NCBI RefSeq assembly: GCF_001514115.1
Contig: NZ_KQ948452.1
Span: 124,001-188,000 of the forward strand
Length of the DNA: 64,000 nt
Source of the DNA: Streptomyces olivochromogenes
GTDB lineage: Bacteria; Actinomycetota; Actinomycetes; Streptomycetales; Streptomycetaceae
Direction of reading: 5' to 3'
Shown here piece after piece: positions 25,753 to 34,248 of the stretch (position 1 is the stretch's first letter; every line of letters starts with the position of its first letter). Position numbers and translations under genes: made by a program. The notes beneath the pieces were generated by a model. That model was not told where the DNA came from, did not search any database, and worked only from the letters and a program-made list of their open reading frames with translations.

Positions 25753-26811
25753 TTACCGCCCGGTAGTCGCGGTTGTGGAGGGGGCGGAGGCCGTCGAGTC
25801 CCCGCTGTTACTGGTCAGCGGACCGCCGCTGGGCAGCAGGTCGTCGCCGGGCAGTTCGATGTCCGTGACGGGCGAGGGGAGTTGGGGCTTCTCCGGCGGA
25901 GTGGCTCCGCCCGCCGGACGGGACGTGCCGGGGGTCGGCGAGGGACGTGCGGACGGTGTCGGGGAGGGGACGGCGCTCGGACGGGCGGACGGTGTCGGCG
26001 AGGGCTTCGGCGTGGACGGTGGCCGCGACGGCTCCGGGTGCGCCGAAGCCCTCGCGGAGCTGTCCGGCACCACCCGGTACCCATCCAGGAAGTACGCGTA
26101 CCAGGCCCTGACCGTGCGCAGATACGTCTCCGAGTGGTTGTAGCCGAGGACCGCCCGGTCCAGCTCGGCCGGGTCGGAGAGGTCTCGTCCGCCCGCACAC
26201 AGGTAGTGCCCGGCGGCGAGCGCCGCGTCGAAGACGTTGTCCGGGTCGGCCCGCCCGTCGCCGTTGCCGTCCGTGCCCCAGCGGGCCCAGGTCGACGGGA
26301 TGAACTGCATCGGTCCGACCGCCCGGTCGTAGGCCGCGTCCCCGTCGTACGCGCCGCCGTCGGTGTCCCGCATGACGGCGAAGGCGCCGCCGTCCAGCCG
26401 CGGCCCGAGGATGGGCGCCACGGTCGTACCGTCCGCTGTCACCCGACCGCCGCGCGCCTGACCGGACTCCACCTGGCCGATCGCGGCCAGCAACTGCCAC
26501 CGCAGCCGGCAGCCGGGCGCGGTGCGTGCGAGTTCCGTCTCGGCGTGCCGGTAGGCGGCGAACACGCTCGCCGGCAGCGCGGCACCCGCCGCCGACGCCT
26601 CGCCCCTGCGTTCCCGGGTCCGCAGCGGCGGGAGGTCGGTGCGGTACCGGGTGTCGCCCGACACGCTCGGCCCCTGCTCGGCGGGCGCCTGCCGTGGGGG
26701 TACGGGGGCCCGTGCCGGGACCGCCCCCGGCGCCTGTGACGCGGTCAGCGCCGCCATGGCCGCCGCCGCGATCGCCGTACCCCTGGCGCCTCTGACTCTG
26801 TGCCCTGCCAC
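25753..26811 (-). CDS. Secreted lytic transglycosylase (SLT-type) with Pro/Ser-rich tail
   Basis: GTG 26811 is the chosen start because GGAGGGG lies about 8 nt upstream and a signal peptide (GTAIAAAAMAALTASQAPGA) follows at once. About 352 residues. The catalytic domain has AIGQVESG (Glu115, the likely acid), GPMQFIPSTWARWG, a DGNGDGRADP loop resembling a calcium site, and GYNHSETY. The tail is rich in PSPTPSARPS-type repeats, probably crossing the cell wall. It cleaves peptidoglycan glycan strands by family. It lies upstream of the sigma factor with a 54-bp gap. Confidence 0.9.
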   Translation of the reverse strand: MAGHRVRGARGTAIAAAAMAALTASQAPGAVPARAPVPPRQAPAEQGPSVSGDTRYRTDLPPLRTRERRGEASAAGAALPASVFAAYRHAETELARTAPGCRLRWQLLAAIGQVESGQARGGRVTADGTTVAPILGPRLDGGAFAVMRDTDGGAYDGDAAYDRAVGPMQFIPSTWARWGTDGNGDGRADPDNVFDAALAAGHYLCAGGRDLSDPAELDRAVLGYNHSETYLRTVRAWYAYFLDGYRVVPDSSARASAHPEPSRPPSTPKPSPTPSARPSAVPSPTPSARPSPTPGTSRPAGGATPPEKPQLPSPVTDIELPGDDLLPSGGPLTSNSGDSTASAPSTTATTGR

Positions 26812-27135
26812 GTCGCGTTCCCCTCCCTGTGAGCTGATGTCGTCTGCTCTACGGGGCGGGGCGGCGGGTCCGTCGCGCGGAGCGGGCCGATTTCGGGAAA
26901 CGGGGTCCGCACGCGCGTCCGTCAAGATCTCCCCGGGCGGCCGGGGCGGTGCGGTCTCGAGGACCCGGCGGACGCGTGGCCGACGCGAGGGCTTCGCGGT
27001 GTCAGGCCAGTGTTTGCGCGGGCCGGCCGAGGACTTGACCCCTGCAAGCCGCACCGAGCCCGGCTTGCTCGATGAGCTCCTCGGCCGCGCGTCCTTGATC
27101 GCGGATCCGCCCTTCCCTAATGACGCCTTCCGTAA
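26812..27135. other. Intergenic region upstream of the transglycosylase
   Basis: This holds the transglycosylase leader. A minus-strand frame near 27002-27140 translates to a hydrophilic stretch (LITEGVIREGRIRDQGRAA) that is not recognised. It could be part of a decayed gene joined to the remnant at 27136. Confidence 0.35.
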
Positions 27136-27315
27136 TCAGTTTGCTGCCTCTGGTGCAGCCCCGGTTGAGGGCTGAGCGGGGGATGCGGAAGCAGTGAGCA
27201 CAGGGCGTGGAAGACCGATCTCCGCCCACACGACCTTGCCGGACGGCGGCCATGGCTCAGTGCCCCACCGGGCCGTCAGCGCGTCGACGAGGAGCAGCGG
27301 GCTCTGACGCACCAC
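27136..27315 (-). pseudogene. C-terminal remnant of a histidine-kinase-like ATP-binding regulator
   Basis: The minus-strand frame encodes LLLVDALTARWGTEPWPPSG then KVVWAEIGLP, the characteristic end of the small Streptomyces ATP-binding (anti-sigma-like HATPase) proteins, and finishes at TGA 27136. Upstream in this frame a stop lies about ten codons before LLLVDAL, so the N- and G1-box parts are missing. Only about 60 codons remain. Confidence 0.75.
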
Positions 27316-27546
27316 TAGGGGCTTCGAATCAACAGTTCATAGCTGGCTCCGTATGCACGGCAGGTCAGCCGCGTACCAACAGTTGGGGCGCACCTTGTCT
27401 GTCCGTCGCGTGGCAGGATCGCGGTTACGGCTTCCGGAGCCGTGTGCGCAGTTCCACGCCAACCAGCCAATTGCTCCGCTCGCAGAGAGCTCGTGCTCCT
27501 TCCTATCTTTGAGCTGACGGGACATCAAGTACGTAACCTGGGCAGG
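27316..27546. other. Intergenic leader of the SWIM gene
   Basis: No gene is recognised. It contains the promoter side of the SWIM zinc-finger gene. The plus frame is open from ATG 27442, but without a ribosome site there. Confidence 0.4.
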
Positions 27547-29232
27547 GTGGATAGAGCTAGGCGCAGCCTCACCGAGGCGAACCTCAAGGCGATGGCAGGT
27601 CCTCGTTCCTTCGAGCGCGGGCTCGGGTATCTCGATGCGGTGTCCGGGGTTGAGGTCGGTGACGGCTGGGTCAGCGCGACCGTCCACGGTACGGAGCGGT
27701 ACGAGGTGGAGCTGGCCTTGGACGGGCCCGGCGGGTTCGGCGGCGAGTGTGACTGTCCGTACGGACTGGAGGGCAACTTCTGCAAGCATCTGGTCGCTCT
27801 CGGTCTGACCGTGATTGCTCAGTCGGAGAGCCTGCCGCGGCAGCGCGAGGCGGCCCGGACCCGTGTGCGGGACCTTGACGTCTGGCTGTCCGGCCTCTCC
27901 AAGGACGAGTTGCTTGCCCTGGTGCGGGAACAGATCGACGCGGACCGGCAGTTGCGGCGTCGGCTGGAGCTGCGGGCCGTGAGTGCGCGCGGGGACCTCG
28001 CCGCGGTCCGGGAGCGCATCCGTGAGTTGTTCGACATCGGCCCGTTCGCGCAGTACGGGTACGTCGAGTACGGCGATGCCCGCGCCTACGCCGACCAGGC
28101 CGGGCAGGCGGTGTCCGCGATCGGGGCGCTCAGCGGCTCGGGGCGGGCCGCCGACGCGATCACCCTGGCGCGGGAGGCGATGCGGCTGCTGGCCGAGGCG
28201 GTGGAGAGCGTCGACGACTCCGACGGAGGGCTCGGGCAGGTCGGCGCGGCCCTCGCCGACGCCCATCTCGACGCGTGCCGTGTGGCGCGCCCCGACCCGG
28301 AGGAGTTGGCCCGCTGGCTGGTCGGCCATGTGCTCGGCGACTTCGACGGCATCACCGATATCGATCCGCTCGACTACGCGGATGTCCTCGGCGCAGGAGG
28401 GATGAGCGTCCTGCGAGAGCTGGCGACCCGGGCGTGGCGGCGCAAGCGCACCGGCTGGGCGGAGAAGTACCTCATGGAGCGCCTGGCCAAGGCGGGAGGC
28501 GATGTCGACGCGGTGATCGCCGTGCACGCGGCCGACCTCGCGGCGAACGGCCACACGCATCTGGTCATCGCCCGCGAGCTGGACACGGCAGGACGCTCCG
28601 ACGAGGCGCTGCTCTGGGCGGAACGCGGCGTCCGGGAAGCCCGGGACCTCGGCGCCGTCGACACCGCCCTCGTCGACGATCTCTGTGGGCGTTACGCGCA
28701 GGCGGCCCGGCTCCCCGACGCCGTCAGCCTGCGCCGCGACCACTTCGGCGCCCGGCGCTCCCTGCTCGCTTACCAGCAACTGCGCGCCGCCGCACGGGCC
28801 GTTGACTGCTGGCAGGCCGAACGCGTGGGCGCGCTGGCGTTGTTGCGCGAGGATGCGGGGCGGCGGCACGGGGGTTGGTACGGCGGGCCCGTCCTGGTTG
28901 ACGCTCTGCTCGACGACAAGGATGTCGAGGCCGCCTGGCAGGCCGCCATCGAAGCCGATGCTCATGACCGGCAGTGGCTCACACTCGCCGACCAGGCCTG
29001 CGCAGCCCGTCCCGCCGACGCGCTCGGCGTTTACCTGCGCCTGGCCGAGCCGCTCACGCTGCAGACCGGCAACGCGGTTTACGAGCAGCTCGTCAGCATG
29101 CTGCTCGGCATGCGCGACTGCCACCGCCGTCTGGGCACACCGGACGAGTTCAGCGCGTATGTCGCCGCCCTGCGCACCACCCAGAAACGCAAGCGGAACC
29201 TCATGCGCCTGATGGAACAACACGGTCTGTGA
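27547..29232 (+). CDS. SWIM zinc-finger protein with helical repeat body
   Basis: GTG 27547 is chosen because family similarity (ARRSLTEANLKAMAG) starts there; ATG 27442 would add 35 unlikely residues. About 561 residues. The SWIM motif is CDCPYGLEGNFCKH (about 63-76), binding zinc and probably nucleic acid or protein. The rest is alpha-helical with short repeats (LADEAL, ARAYADQAGQAVSAI). Its role is unknown; SWIM proteins occur near helicases and recombination proteins. A truncated copy of the same gene lies at 13056-13175. The gene is convergent with the MmyB regulator. Confidence 0.88.
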   Translation: MDRARRSLTEANLKAMAGPRSFERGLGYLDAVSGVEVGDGWVSATVHGTERYEVELALDGPGGFGGECDCPYGLEGNFCKHLVALGLTVIAQSESLPRQREAARTRVRDLDVWLSGLSKDELLALVREQIDADRQLRRRLELRAVSARGDLAAVRERIRELFDIGPFAQYGYVEYGDARAYADQAGQAVSAIGALSGSGRAADAITLAREAMRLLAEAVESVDDSDGGLGQVGAALADAHLDACRVARPDPEELARWLVGHVLGDFDGITDIDPLDYADVLGAGGMSVLRELATRAWRRKRTGWAEKYLMERLAKAGGDVDAVIAVHAADLAANGHTHLVIARELDTAGRSDEALLWAERGVREARDLGAVDTALVDDLCGRYAQAARLPDAVSLRRDHFGARRSLLAYQQLRAAARAVDCWQAERVGALALLREDAGRRHGGWYGGPVLVDALLDDKDVEAAWQAAIEADAHDRQWLTLADQACAARPADALGVYLRLAEPLTLQTGNAVYEQLVSMLLGMRDCHRRLGTPDEFSAYVAALRTTQKRKRNLMRLMEQHGL

Positions 29233-29286
29233 GCAGGGGCGGCGGCAGCCGCACGCCCCAGCTCACCCATCAGACCCTGGGTGGCT

Positions 29287-30147
29287 TCAGCCCGAGGTGC
29301 CCCGCCCTGCCTCCTGGCCCCCCGCCGCCCAGGACGCGAGGAAGCGCAGGCCCTCATGCGTGGGCGTGTCGGGGGTGGCGGTCCAGATGATGAGTTGTTG
29401 GTCGGGGTCGGTGCTGGCGGTGAGGGTGTCCCATTCGAGGACGAGGGTGCCGGCGATCGGATGGTTGAGGGTCTTGGTGCCGGTGGTGCGCGCGGCCACG
29501 TGGTGGGCGGACCACCAGCGGCGGAAGTCGGGGTCCTGCTCGGAGAGGTCGTTCACGAGGGTGGTGAGGCGGGGGGAGCCGGCGTTGTGGGCGGCCTCCA
29601 TGCGGAGTTGGGCGACCGTCGTGCGGGCCGTGGTCTCCCAGTCCGCGTACAGCTTGCGCATGGCGGGGGAGAAGACCATTCGGGCGTAGTTGCGTTCCTC
29701 GGCAGGGATCTGGGCGAAGTCGCCTATCAGGGCGGCGGCCAGGGGGTTCCACGCCAGTACGTCCATCTGGCGGCCCAGGACCATGGCGGGGATGGAGACG
29801 AGGTCGTCGAGCAGCCGCCGTAACTGCGGCTGGACCTTCTGCACGCCTTGCGGGCGCGGGCGGGCGGGCTCTTTGCCGGCCAGCTCGAACACGTACGCGC
29901 GCTGGTCCTCGTCCAGGTCCAGGACGCGGGTGATGGCGTCCAGGACGGGCTCGGACGCCTGGATGCGGCCCTGTTCCAGGCGCGTGTAGTGGTCGGTGCT
30001 GATCGCGGCCAGCATGGCCACTTCCTCCCGGCGCAGGCCCGGCACCCGCCGGACGGTCCCGCCGGGCAGCCCCACGGAACGGGGGGTGAGCTCCGCGCGC
30101 CGGGCCCTGAGGAATTCGCCCAGTTCGGTGGATGCGTTGCGCGTCAT
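29287..30147 (-). CDS. XRE-family regulator with MmyB-like ligand-binding domain
   Basis: 286 residues. The N-terminal HTH (LGEFLRARRAELTP, VPGLRREEVAMLAAISTDHYTRLEQG) covers about 10-65. An MmyB/PAS-like ligand domain (about 100-270, QMDVLAWNPLAAALIGDFA, RNYARMVF) follows, a common Streptomyces architecture thought to bind small hydrophobic ligands. Targets often include a neighbouring oxidoreductase; here the LysR/NmrA pair is upstream, so cross-control is possible but unproven. Confidence 0.93.
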   Translation of the reverse strand: MTRNASTELGEFLRARRAELTPRSVGLPGGTVRRVPGLRREEVAMLAAISTDHYTRLEQGRIQASEPVLDAITRVLDLDEDQRAYVFELAGKEPARPRPQGVQKVQPQLRRLLDDLVSIPAMVLGRQMDVLAWNPLAAALIGDFAQIPAEERNYARMVFSPAMRKLYADWETTARTTVAQLRMEAAHNAGSPRLTTLVNDLSEQDPDFRRWWSAHHVAARTTGTKTLNHPIAGTLVLEWDTLTASTDPDQQLIIWTATPDTPTHEGLRFLASWAAGGQEAGRGTSG

Positions 30148-30202
30148 GGCCCCTATTTTCGCAACTTTCGCAGGAACCCGGGCGGCGACCCCGGAGGGAG
30201 CG

Positions 30203-31015
30203 TCAGGAGCGGTGTTCGGAGAGTGCGTGTGTCGCCGTGGTCAGGAAGTCGTTCAGGTGTCCGTCGCGGCGGCTCTCGAGTACGGCGAGGCAGATCTCGG
30301 TCAGTGGGGCGTCGGTCACCGGGCGGTTCACGAGGTCGGGGCGTGCGTACGAGCGGGCGACACTGCGCGGCAGCAGTGCGATGCCGCGCCCGGCCGCGAC
30401 GAGTTCGAGTTTCTCCTCGACCGTCGCGGTGCGGCGCGCCTGGAAGTCCAGGATCGTCTCGCCTTCGAGGGCGGCCAGGGTCAGTCGGCGGCGGGACGCC
30501 AGGGGGTGGGTGGTGGGGAGGCATACGACCTTCGGTTCGCTGCCCACCGGGATGGTGTGGATCCCCTCCGCGTCGAAGGGGTGGCGCAGGAAGCCGACGT
30601 CGGCCCGGCCGTCCCGGAGCGCCTCGCTCTTCTCGTACCAGTTCAGGTGGAGCAGTTCGATCTCGACGTCGGGGTGGGACCGGGCGAACGCGCGGACCGC
30701 GGGGGAGACGCTCAGACCGGGGGCGAAGCCGACGACCAGACGGTCCTCGCGGGCGGCGCCGTGCACCCGGCGGGTGGCGGCCTGCGCGGCGGCGAGTACG
30801 CCCGGCGCGTCTTCGTAGAGTTGCCGGCCGGCCGGGGTCAGACGCACGCTGCGGGTCGTACGTACCAGCAGCACGCAGCCCAACTCCTGTTCCAGCGCAC
30901 GGATCTGACGGCTCAGTACGGGCTGTGCGATGTGCAGTTGTGCGGCGGCGCGGCCGAAGTGCTCGTGCTGCGCGACGGCCGCGAAGTACCGCAGTTTGCG
31001 CAGGTCCAGATCCAT
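30203..31015 (-). CDS. LysR-family transcriptional regulator
   Basis: 270 residues. The winged HTH at the N-terminus (LRKLRYFAAVAQHEHFGRAA, QPVLSRQIRALEQELG) is followed by a periplasmic-binding-like effector domain. Somewhat short for the family (usually about 300). It is divergent from an NAD(P)H-binding reductase gene with a 118-bp shared promoter region, the standard LysR arrangement, so it probably controls that gene and itself. Confidence 0.94.
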   Translation of the reverse strand: MDLDLRKLRYFAAVAQHEHFGRAAAQLHIAQPVLSRQIRALEQELGCVLLVRTTRSVRLTPAGRQLYEDAPGVLAAAQAATRRVHGAAREDRLVVGFAPGLSVSPAVRAFARSHPDVEIELLHLNWYEKSEALRDGRADVGFLRHPFDAEGIHTIPVGSEPKVVCLPTTHPLASRRRLTLAALEGETILDFQARRTATVEEKLELVAAGRGIALLPRSVARSYARPDLVNRPVTDAPLTEICLAVLESRRDGHLNDFLTTATHALSEHRS

Positions 31016-31133
31016 GCCCTGAGGGTATCAATGTGCCCGAAGAGGTATTGGACGCGTGATGTGCGGCGCGCGCAGAGTGACCGGGTGTGGTGTTCGGGCA
31101 GCCCGTTCGCCGTTCCTCAGGAGGTTCCTTTTC

Positions 31134-32024
31134 GTGATCGTCATTACTGCGCCCACCGGGCAGATCGGCCGCCAGGTCCTCGACATCGTCCTGGGTGACG
31201 TTCTCGACGGCGGGGAGTCGGTTCGCGTGATCGCGCGCGATCCCTCCCGGCTCGCGCCGCGGGTACGTGAGCGGGTCGAGGTCGTGGTCGGCTCGCACGG
31301 CGACCCCGACGTCGTCGACGCGGCGTTCGCCGGAGCGGACAGCGTCTTCTGGCTGGCGCCGCCGAACCCGCGGGCCGCGCGGGTCGAGGACGTCTATGTG
31401 GACTTCAGCAGGCCCGCTTGCGACGCCTTCAAGAGGCAGGGGGTTCGACGGGTCGTGGGGATCTCGGCACTGGGGCGCGGGGTGCCAGGGAACGCCGGGC
31501 TGGTGTCGGCGTCCCTGGCGATGGACGACCTGATCGCGGGTACGGGGGTGGGCTACCGGGCGCTGACTTTGCCCTCGTTCATGGACAACATGCTGCGCCA
31601 GGTCGAGGCGATCACGAGCCAGGGCGTGTTCTTCCAGCCCGTCGCCGGGGACCTCAAGGCGCCGACCTGTGCCACCCGCGACATCGCCGCCGTGGCCGCC
31701 GGGCTGCTGCTCGACCACTCCTGGAGCGGGCAGGACGAGGTCCCGGTGCTCGGGCCCGAGGACCTGTCCTTCGAGGACATGGCCCGGATCATGTCCGAGG
31801 TGCTGGGGAGGCCGGTGCGGTTCCAGTACGTCCCCGTCGAGTCGTTCAGGGACACACTGACGCGGCGGGGGATGTCCGAGGCGATGGCGCAGGGCATGGC
31901 GGACATGATGACGGCCAAGGACCGTGGCCTCGACAACGCCGAACCGCGCACCCCCGCGGCCACCACTCCCACCACGTTCCGCCAGTGGTGCGAGGAGATC
32001 CTCAAGCCGGTTGTTCTCGCCTGA
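31134..32024 (+). CDS. NmrA-like NAD(P)H-binding protein
   Basis: GTG 31134 follows AGGAGGT by about 8 nt. About 296 residues. The Rossmann motif ITAPTGQIGRQV is at the N-terminus, then RVIARDPSRL and VVGISALG. The family includes NmrA regulators, isoflavone-reductase-like and quinone-oxidoreductase-like proteins (atypical SDRs). A catalytic Tyr-x3-Lys is not evident, so sensing or reduction of NAD(P)H is possible. Likely LysR-controlled. The stop codon is followed within 3 bp by a tandem array. Confidence 0.9.
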   Translation: MIVITAPTGQIGRQVLDIVLGDVLDGGESVRVIARDPSRLAPRVRERVEVVVGSHGDPDVVDAAFAGADSVFWLAPPNPRAARVEDVYVDFSRPACDAFKRQGVRRVVGISALGRGVPGNAGLVSASLAMDDLIAGTGVGYRALTLPSFMDNMLRQVEAITSQGVFFQPVAGDLKAPTCATRDIAAVAAGLLLDHSWSGQDEVPVLGPEDLSFEDMARIMSEVLGRPVRFQYVPVESFRDTLTRRGMSEAMAQGMADMMTAKDRGLDNAEPRTPAATTPTTFRQWCEEILKPVVLA

Positions 32025-32027
32025 CGG

Positions 32028-32123
32028 CCGCGACGCACGAGGGCCGCGACGCGCGGGGGCCGCGACGCGCGGGGGCCGCGACGCACGAGGGCCGCGACGC
32101 GCGGGGGCCGCGACGCACGAGGG
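32028..32123. repeat. 16-bp tandem array (six copies) just after the NmrA-like stop codon
   Basis: Six contiguous units of CCGCGACGC followed by ACGAGGG or GCGGGGG, in the order A-G-G-A-G-A. The array starts 3 bp after the TGA at 32022-32024. No spacers or CRISPR-like structure. Confidence 0.93.
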
Positions 32124-32179
32124 CCGGACGGCGGCCCCGAGTCCTCGCGCGCGCCGTCCGGCCCTGCTGCGTCCGGCGG

Positions 32180-33184
32180 TCAGACCTCGCGTACCTCCTC
32201 CAGGCGTACGGGCCGGTGCTCGGCCAGCGAAAGGGCGCAGGCCTCGGCGATCCAGCCGGCCTCGATGGCGTCGGCGACCGTGCACGGCGAGGTGGCGCGG
32301 CCCGCGACGACCTCCGTGAAGGCGGTGAGTTCGGCGCGGTAGGCGGGGGCGAACCGGTCCATGAAGAAGTCGTGCGGCGGGCCCGCCGGGAAGGTGGCGC
32401 CGGGCTCGACGGAACGCAGCGGCAGCTTGTCCTCCAGGCCCACGGCGATGCTGTCGCGCATGCCGTGCAGTTCCAGGCGGACGTCGTAACCCCGCGCGTT
32501 GTGGCGGGAGTTGGAGACCAGGGCGATGGTGCCGTCGTCGAGGGTGAGGATCGCGGAGGCGGTGTCGACGTCACCCGCCTCGGCGATGTACTCGGCACCC
32601 CGGTTGCCACCGGCCGCGTACACCTCGACCACCTCGCGGCCCGTGACCCAGCGCACGATGTCGAAGTCGTGCACGCTGCAGTCGCGGAAGATGCCCCCGG
32701 AGACCGCGACGTACGCGGCGGGCGGCGGCGCCGGGTCCAGCGTGGTGGACCGTACGGTGTGCAGCTTGCCGAGTTCGCCGCTCACCACGGCCTTGCGGGC
32801 GGCCGCACAGCCCGCGTCGAAACGCCGGTTGTAGCCGATCTGCACCTCGACACCGCTGTCCCGGACGCTTTCCAGCACGTCGAGGCTCTCCTCGACGGTC
32901 CGCGCCACCGGCTTCTCGCAGAACACCGGGATGCCCGCCTTGACCGCGGCGAGGATGAGCGCGGGGTGCGCGTCGGTGGCGGCCGCGATGACGATGCCGT
33001 CGACCCCGGCGGCGAGCACCGCCTCGGGGGAGTCCACCGCCGTCGCCCCGAACCGCTCCACCGCCGCCGCGGTGGCCGCCGCCACAGGGTCGCTGACGAC
33101 CAGGGTGTCCACCGCGTCGAGCCCGGCGAGGGTCGCCGCGTGGAAGGCGCCGATCCGGCCCAGTCCCAGGATGCCGATACGCAT
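32180..33184 (-). CDS. Gfo/Idh/MocA oxidoreductase, inositol 2-dehydrogenase-like
   Basis: 334 residues. The Rossmann motif GLGRIG (7-12) and EKP (90-92), whose Lys lies in the active site, are both present; the substrate part has GGIFRDCSVHDFDIVRWVTG with the expected Asp-x3-His-Asp pattern. Closest in style to IolG-type myo-inositol or scyllo-inositol dehydrogenases. The gene follows an SDR gene on the same strand and lies near a LacI regulator, consistent with a small polyol/sugar catabolic unit. Exact substrate is unknown. Confidence 0.9.
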   Translation of the reverse strand: MRIGILGLGRIGAFHAATLAGLDAVDTLVVSDPVAAATAAAVERFGATAVDSPEAVLAAGVDGIVIAAATDAHPALILAAVKAGIPVFCEKPVARTVEESLDVLESVRDSGVEVQIGYNRRFDAGCAAARKAVVSGELGKLHTVRSTTLDPAPPPAAYVAVSGGIFRDCSVHDFDIVRWVTGREVVEVYAAGGNRGAEYIAEAGDVDTASAILTLDDGTIALVSNSRHNARGYDVRLELHGMRDSIAVGLEDKLPLRSVEPGATFPAGPPHDFFMDRFAPAYRAELTAFTEVVAGRATSPCTVADAIEAGWIAEACALSLAEHRPVRLEEVREV

Positions 33185-33217
33185 GAGATTGCTCCTAAAG
33201 CCAGTGAGGGTGTGCCC

Positions 33218-33302
33218 GCCGAGAGGGGGAGGCGAGAGGGGAGGGGAGGAAGGGAGAGGCGAGAGGGGAGGGGAGGGGAGGGGGGGAGGGAACGAGGGGG
33301 TG
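33218..33302. repeat. Polypurine G-rich tract
   Basis: Almost uninterrupted GA/GG runs (GAGAGGGGAGGGGAGG style, several GGGG blocks and one run of seven G) fill the gap between the dehydrogenase and SDR genes. The G-rich strand is the non-template strand of neither gene; a G-quadruplex or triplex is possible in DNA, and the RNA would be C-rich in this operon. Confidence 0.7.
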
Positions 33303-33321
33303 TGCGGTGAGGGGCAGGGGA

Positions 33322-34086
33322 TCAGTCGAGTCCGCCGAAGACGATCTGGTCCCAGTCGATGACCGAGCCCGTGACCACACCACTGCGGTCGGAGAGCAGG
33401 AAGACGACGAAGTCGGCGATCTCGTCGACCTGGCCCAGCTTGCCCATCGGCTGGGTCTTCGCCGCCTTCTCCCGCCAGTCGTCGCCCGCGCCGTGGAAGG
33501 TGCGCTGGGTCTCCTCCTCGCCCTCGGTGTCCGTCCAGCCGATGTTGAGGCCGTTGATCCGGACCCGGTCCCAGCGGTGCGCGTGGGCGGCGTTGCGGGT
33601 GAGGCCCATGAGCCCGGCCTTGGCGGCGACGTACGGGGCGAGGAAGGACTGCCCGCCGTGGGCCGAGGACGTGATGATGTTGACGACGGTGCCCGGCGCC
33701 CCGCGGTCCACCAGGTGCTGGACGGCGGCCTGCATCGCGAAGAACGGCGCCCGCAGATTGATCGCCACGTGCGCGTCGAACAGTTCCGGCGTGGTGTCCA
33801 GGAGCGTGCCGCGTGACGTCAGTCCGGCCGCGTTCACCAGGCAGTCGATCCGCCCGTGGGCGGCCACGACCTGCTCGACACTGCCACGCGCCTGCGCGGG
33901 ATCGGTCAGATCGGCCCGTACGAACGTGGCACCGGTCTGAGCGGCGAACTTCTCGCCGAGCTCGGTGCGGCGCCCGGTGAAGGCGACCGTGGCACCCTCG
34001 CGCAGCGCCGCGCGCACGATGCCCGCGCCGACGCCCTGGCTGCCGCCGTTGACGAGGACGACCTTGTCCTCGAGCAGTTGGTTCAT
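33322..34086 (-). CDS. SDR-family oxidoreductase
   Basis: 254 residues. The cofactor loop is GGSQGVGAG (14-22), then NAAG (85-88), Ser140/141, and Tyr152-x3-Lys156, so the classical SDR catalytic residues are intact. It is probably first in a two-gene unit with the Gfo/Idh/MocA dehydrogenase (137-bp G-rich spacer) and is divergent from the LacI regulator. A sugar or polyol dehydrogenase role is inferred from context. Confidence 0.92.
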   Translation of the reverse strand: MNQLLEDKVVLVNGGSQGVGAGIVRAALREGATVAFTGRRTELGEKFAAQTGATFVRADLTDPAQARGSVEQVVAAHGRIDCLVNAAGLTSRGTLLDTTPELFDAHVAINLRAPFFAMQAAVQHLVDRGAPGTVVNIITSSAHGGQSFLAPYVAAKAGLMGLTRNAAHAHRWDRVRINGLNIGWTDTEGEEETQRTFHGAGDDWREKAAKTQPMGKLGQVDEIADFVVFLLSDRSGVVTGSVIDWDQIVFGGLD

Positions 34087-34184
34087 GAGTGTGCTGCCGC
34101 CTTCCGGCGCGGTGACATTTCTGCCAGTCTCATGAGGTCGGGACCGTCAATCAATCCGCAGAGAACCATCAAAAACCCCTCATT

Positions 34185-34226
34185 GATCTCCTCGATCTTG
34201 ATCTCCTCGATCTGATCTCCTCGATC
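34185..34226. promoter_or_regulatory. Triple GATCTCCTCGATC repeat upstream of the lacI-type gene
   Basis: GATCTCCTCGATC occurs at 34185, 34200 and 34214, 22 bp before the LacI ATG, within the divergent promoter region. Each copy has GATC at both ends. The spacing (15 and 14 bp) is compatible with operator half-sites or with simple slippage. It could be the autoregulatory site; untested. Confidence 0.5.
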
Positions 34227-34248
34227 ACGGGACGCAGCGAAGGAACCC

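Noticed and set aside
32028..32123. Possible CRISPR array
   Set aside because: Units are contiguous, with no unique spacers.
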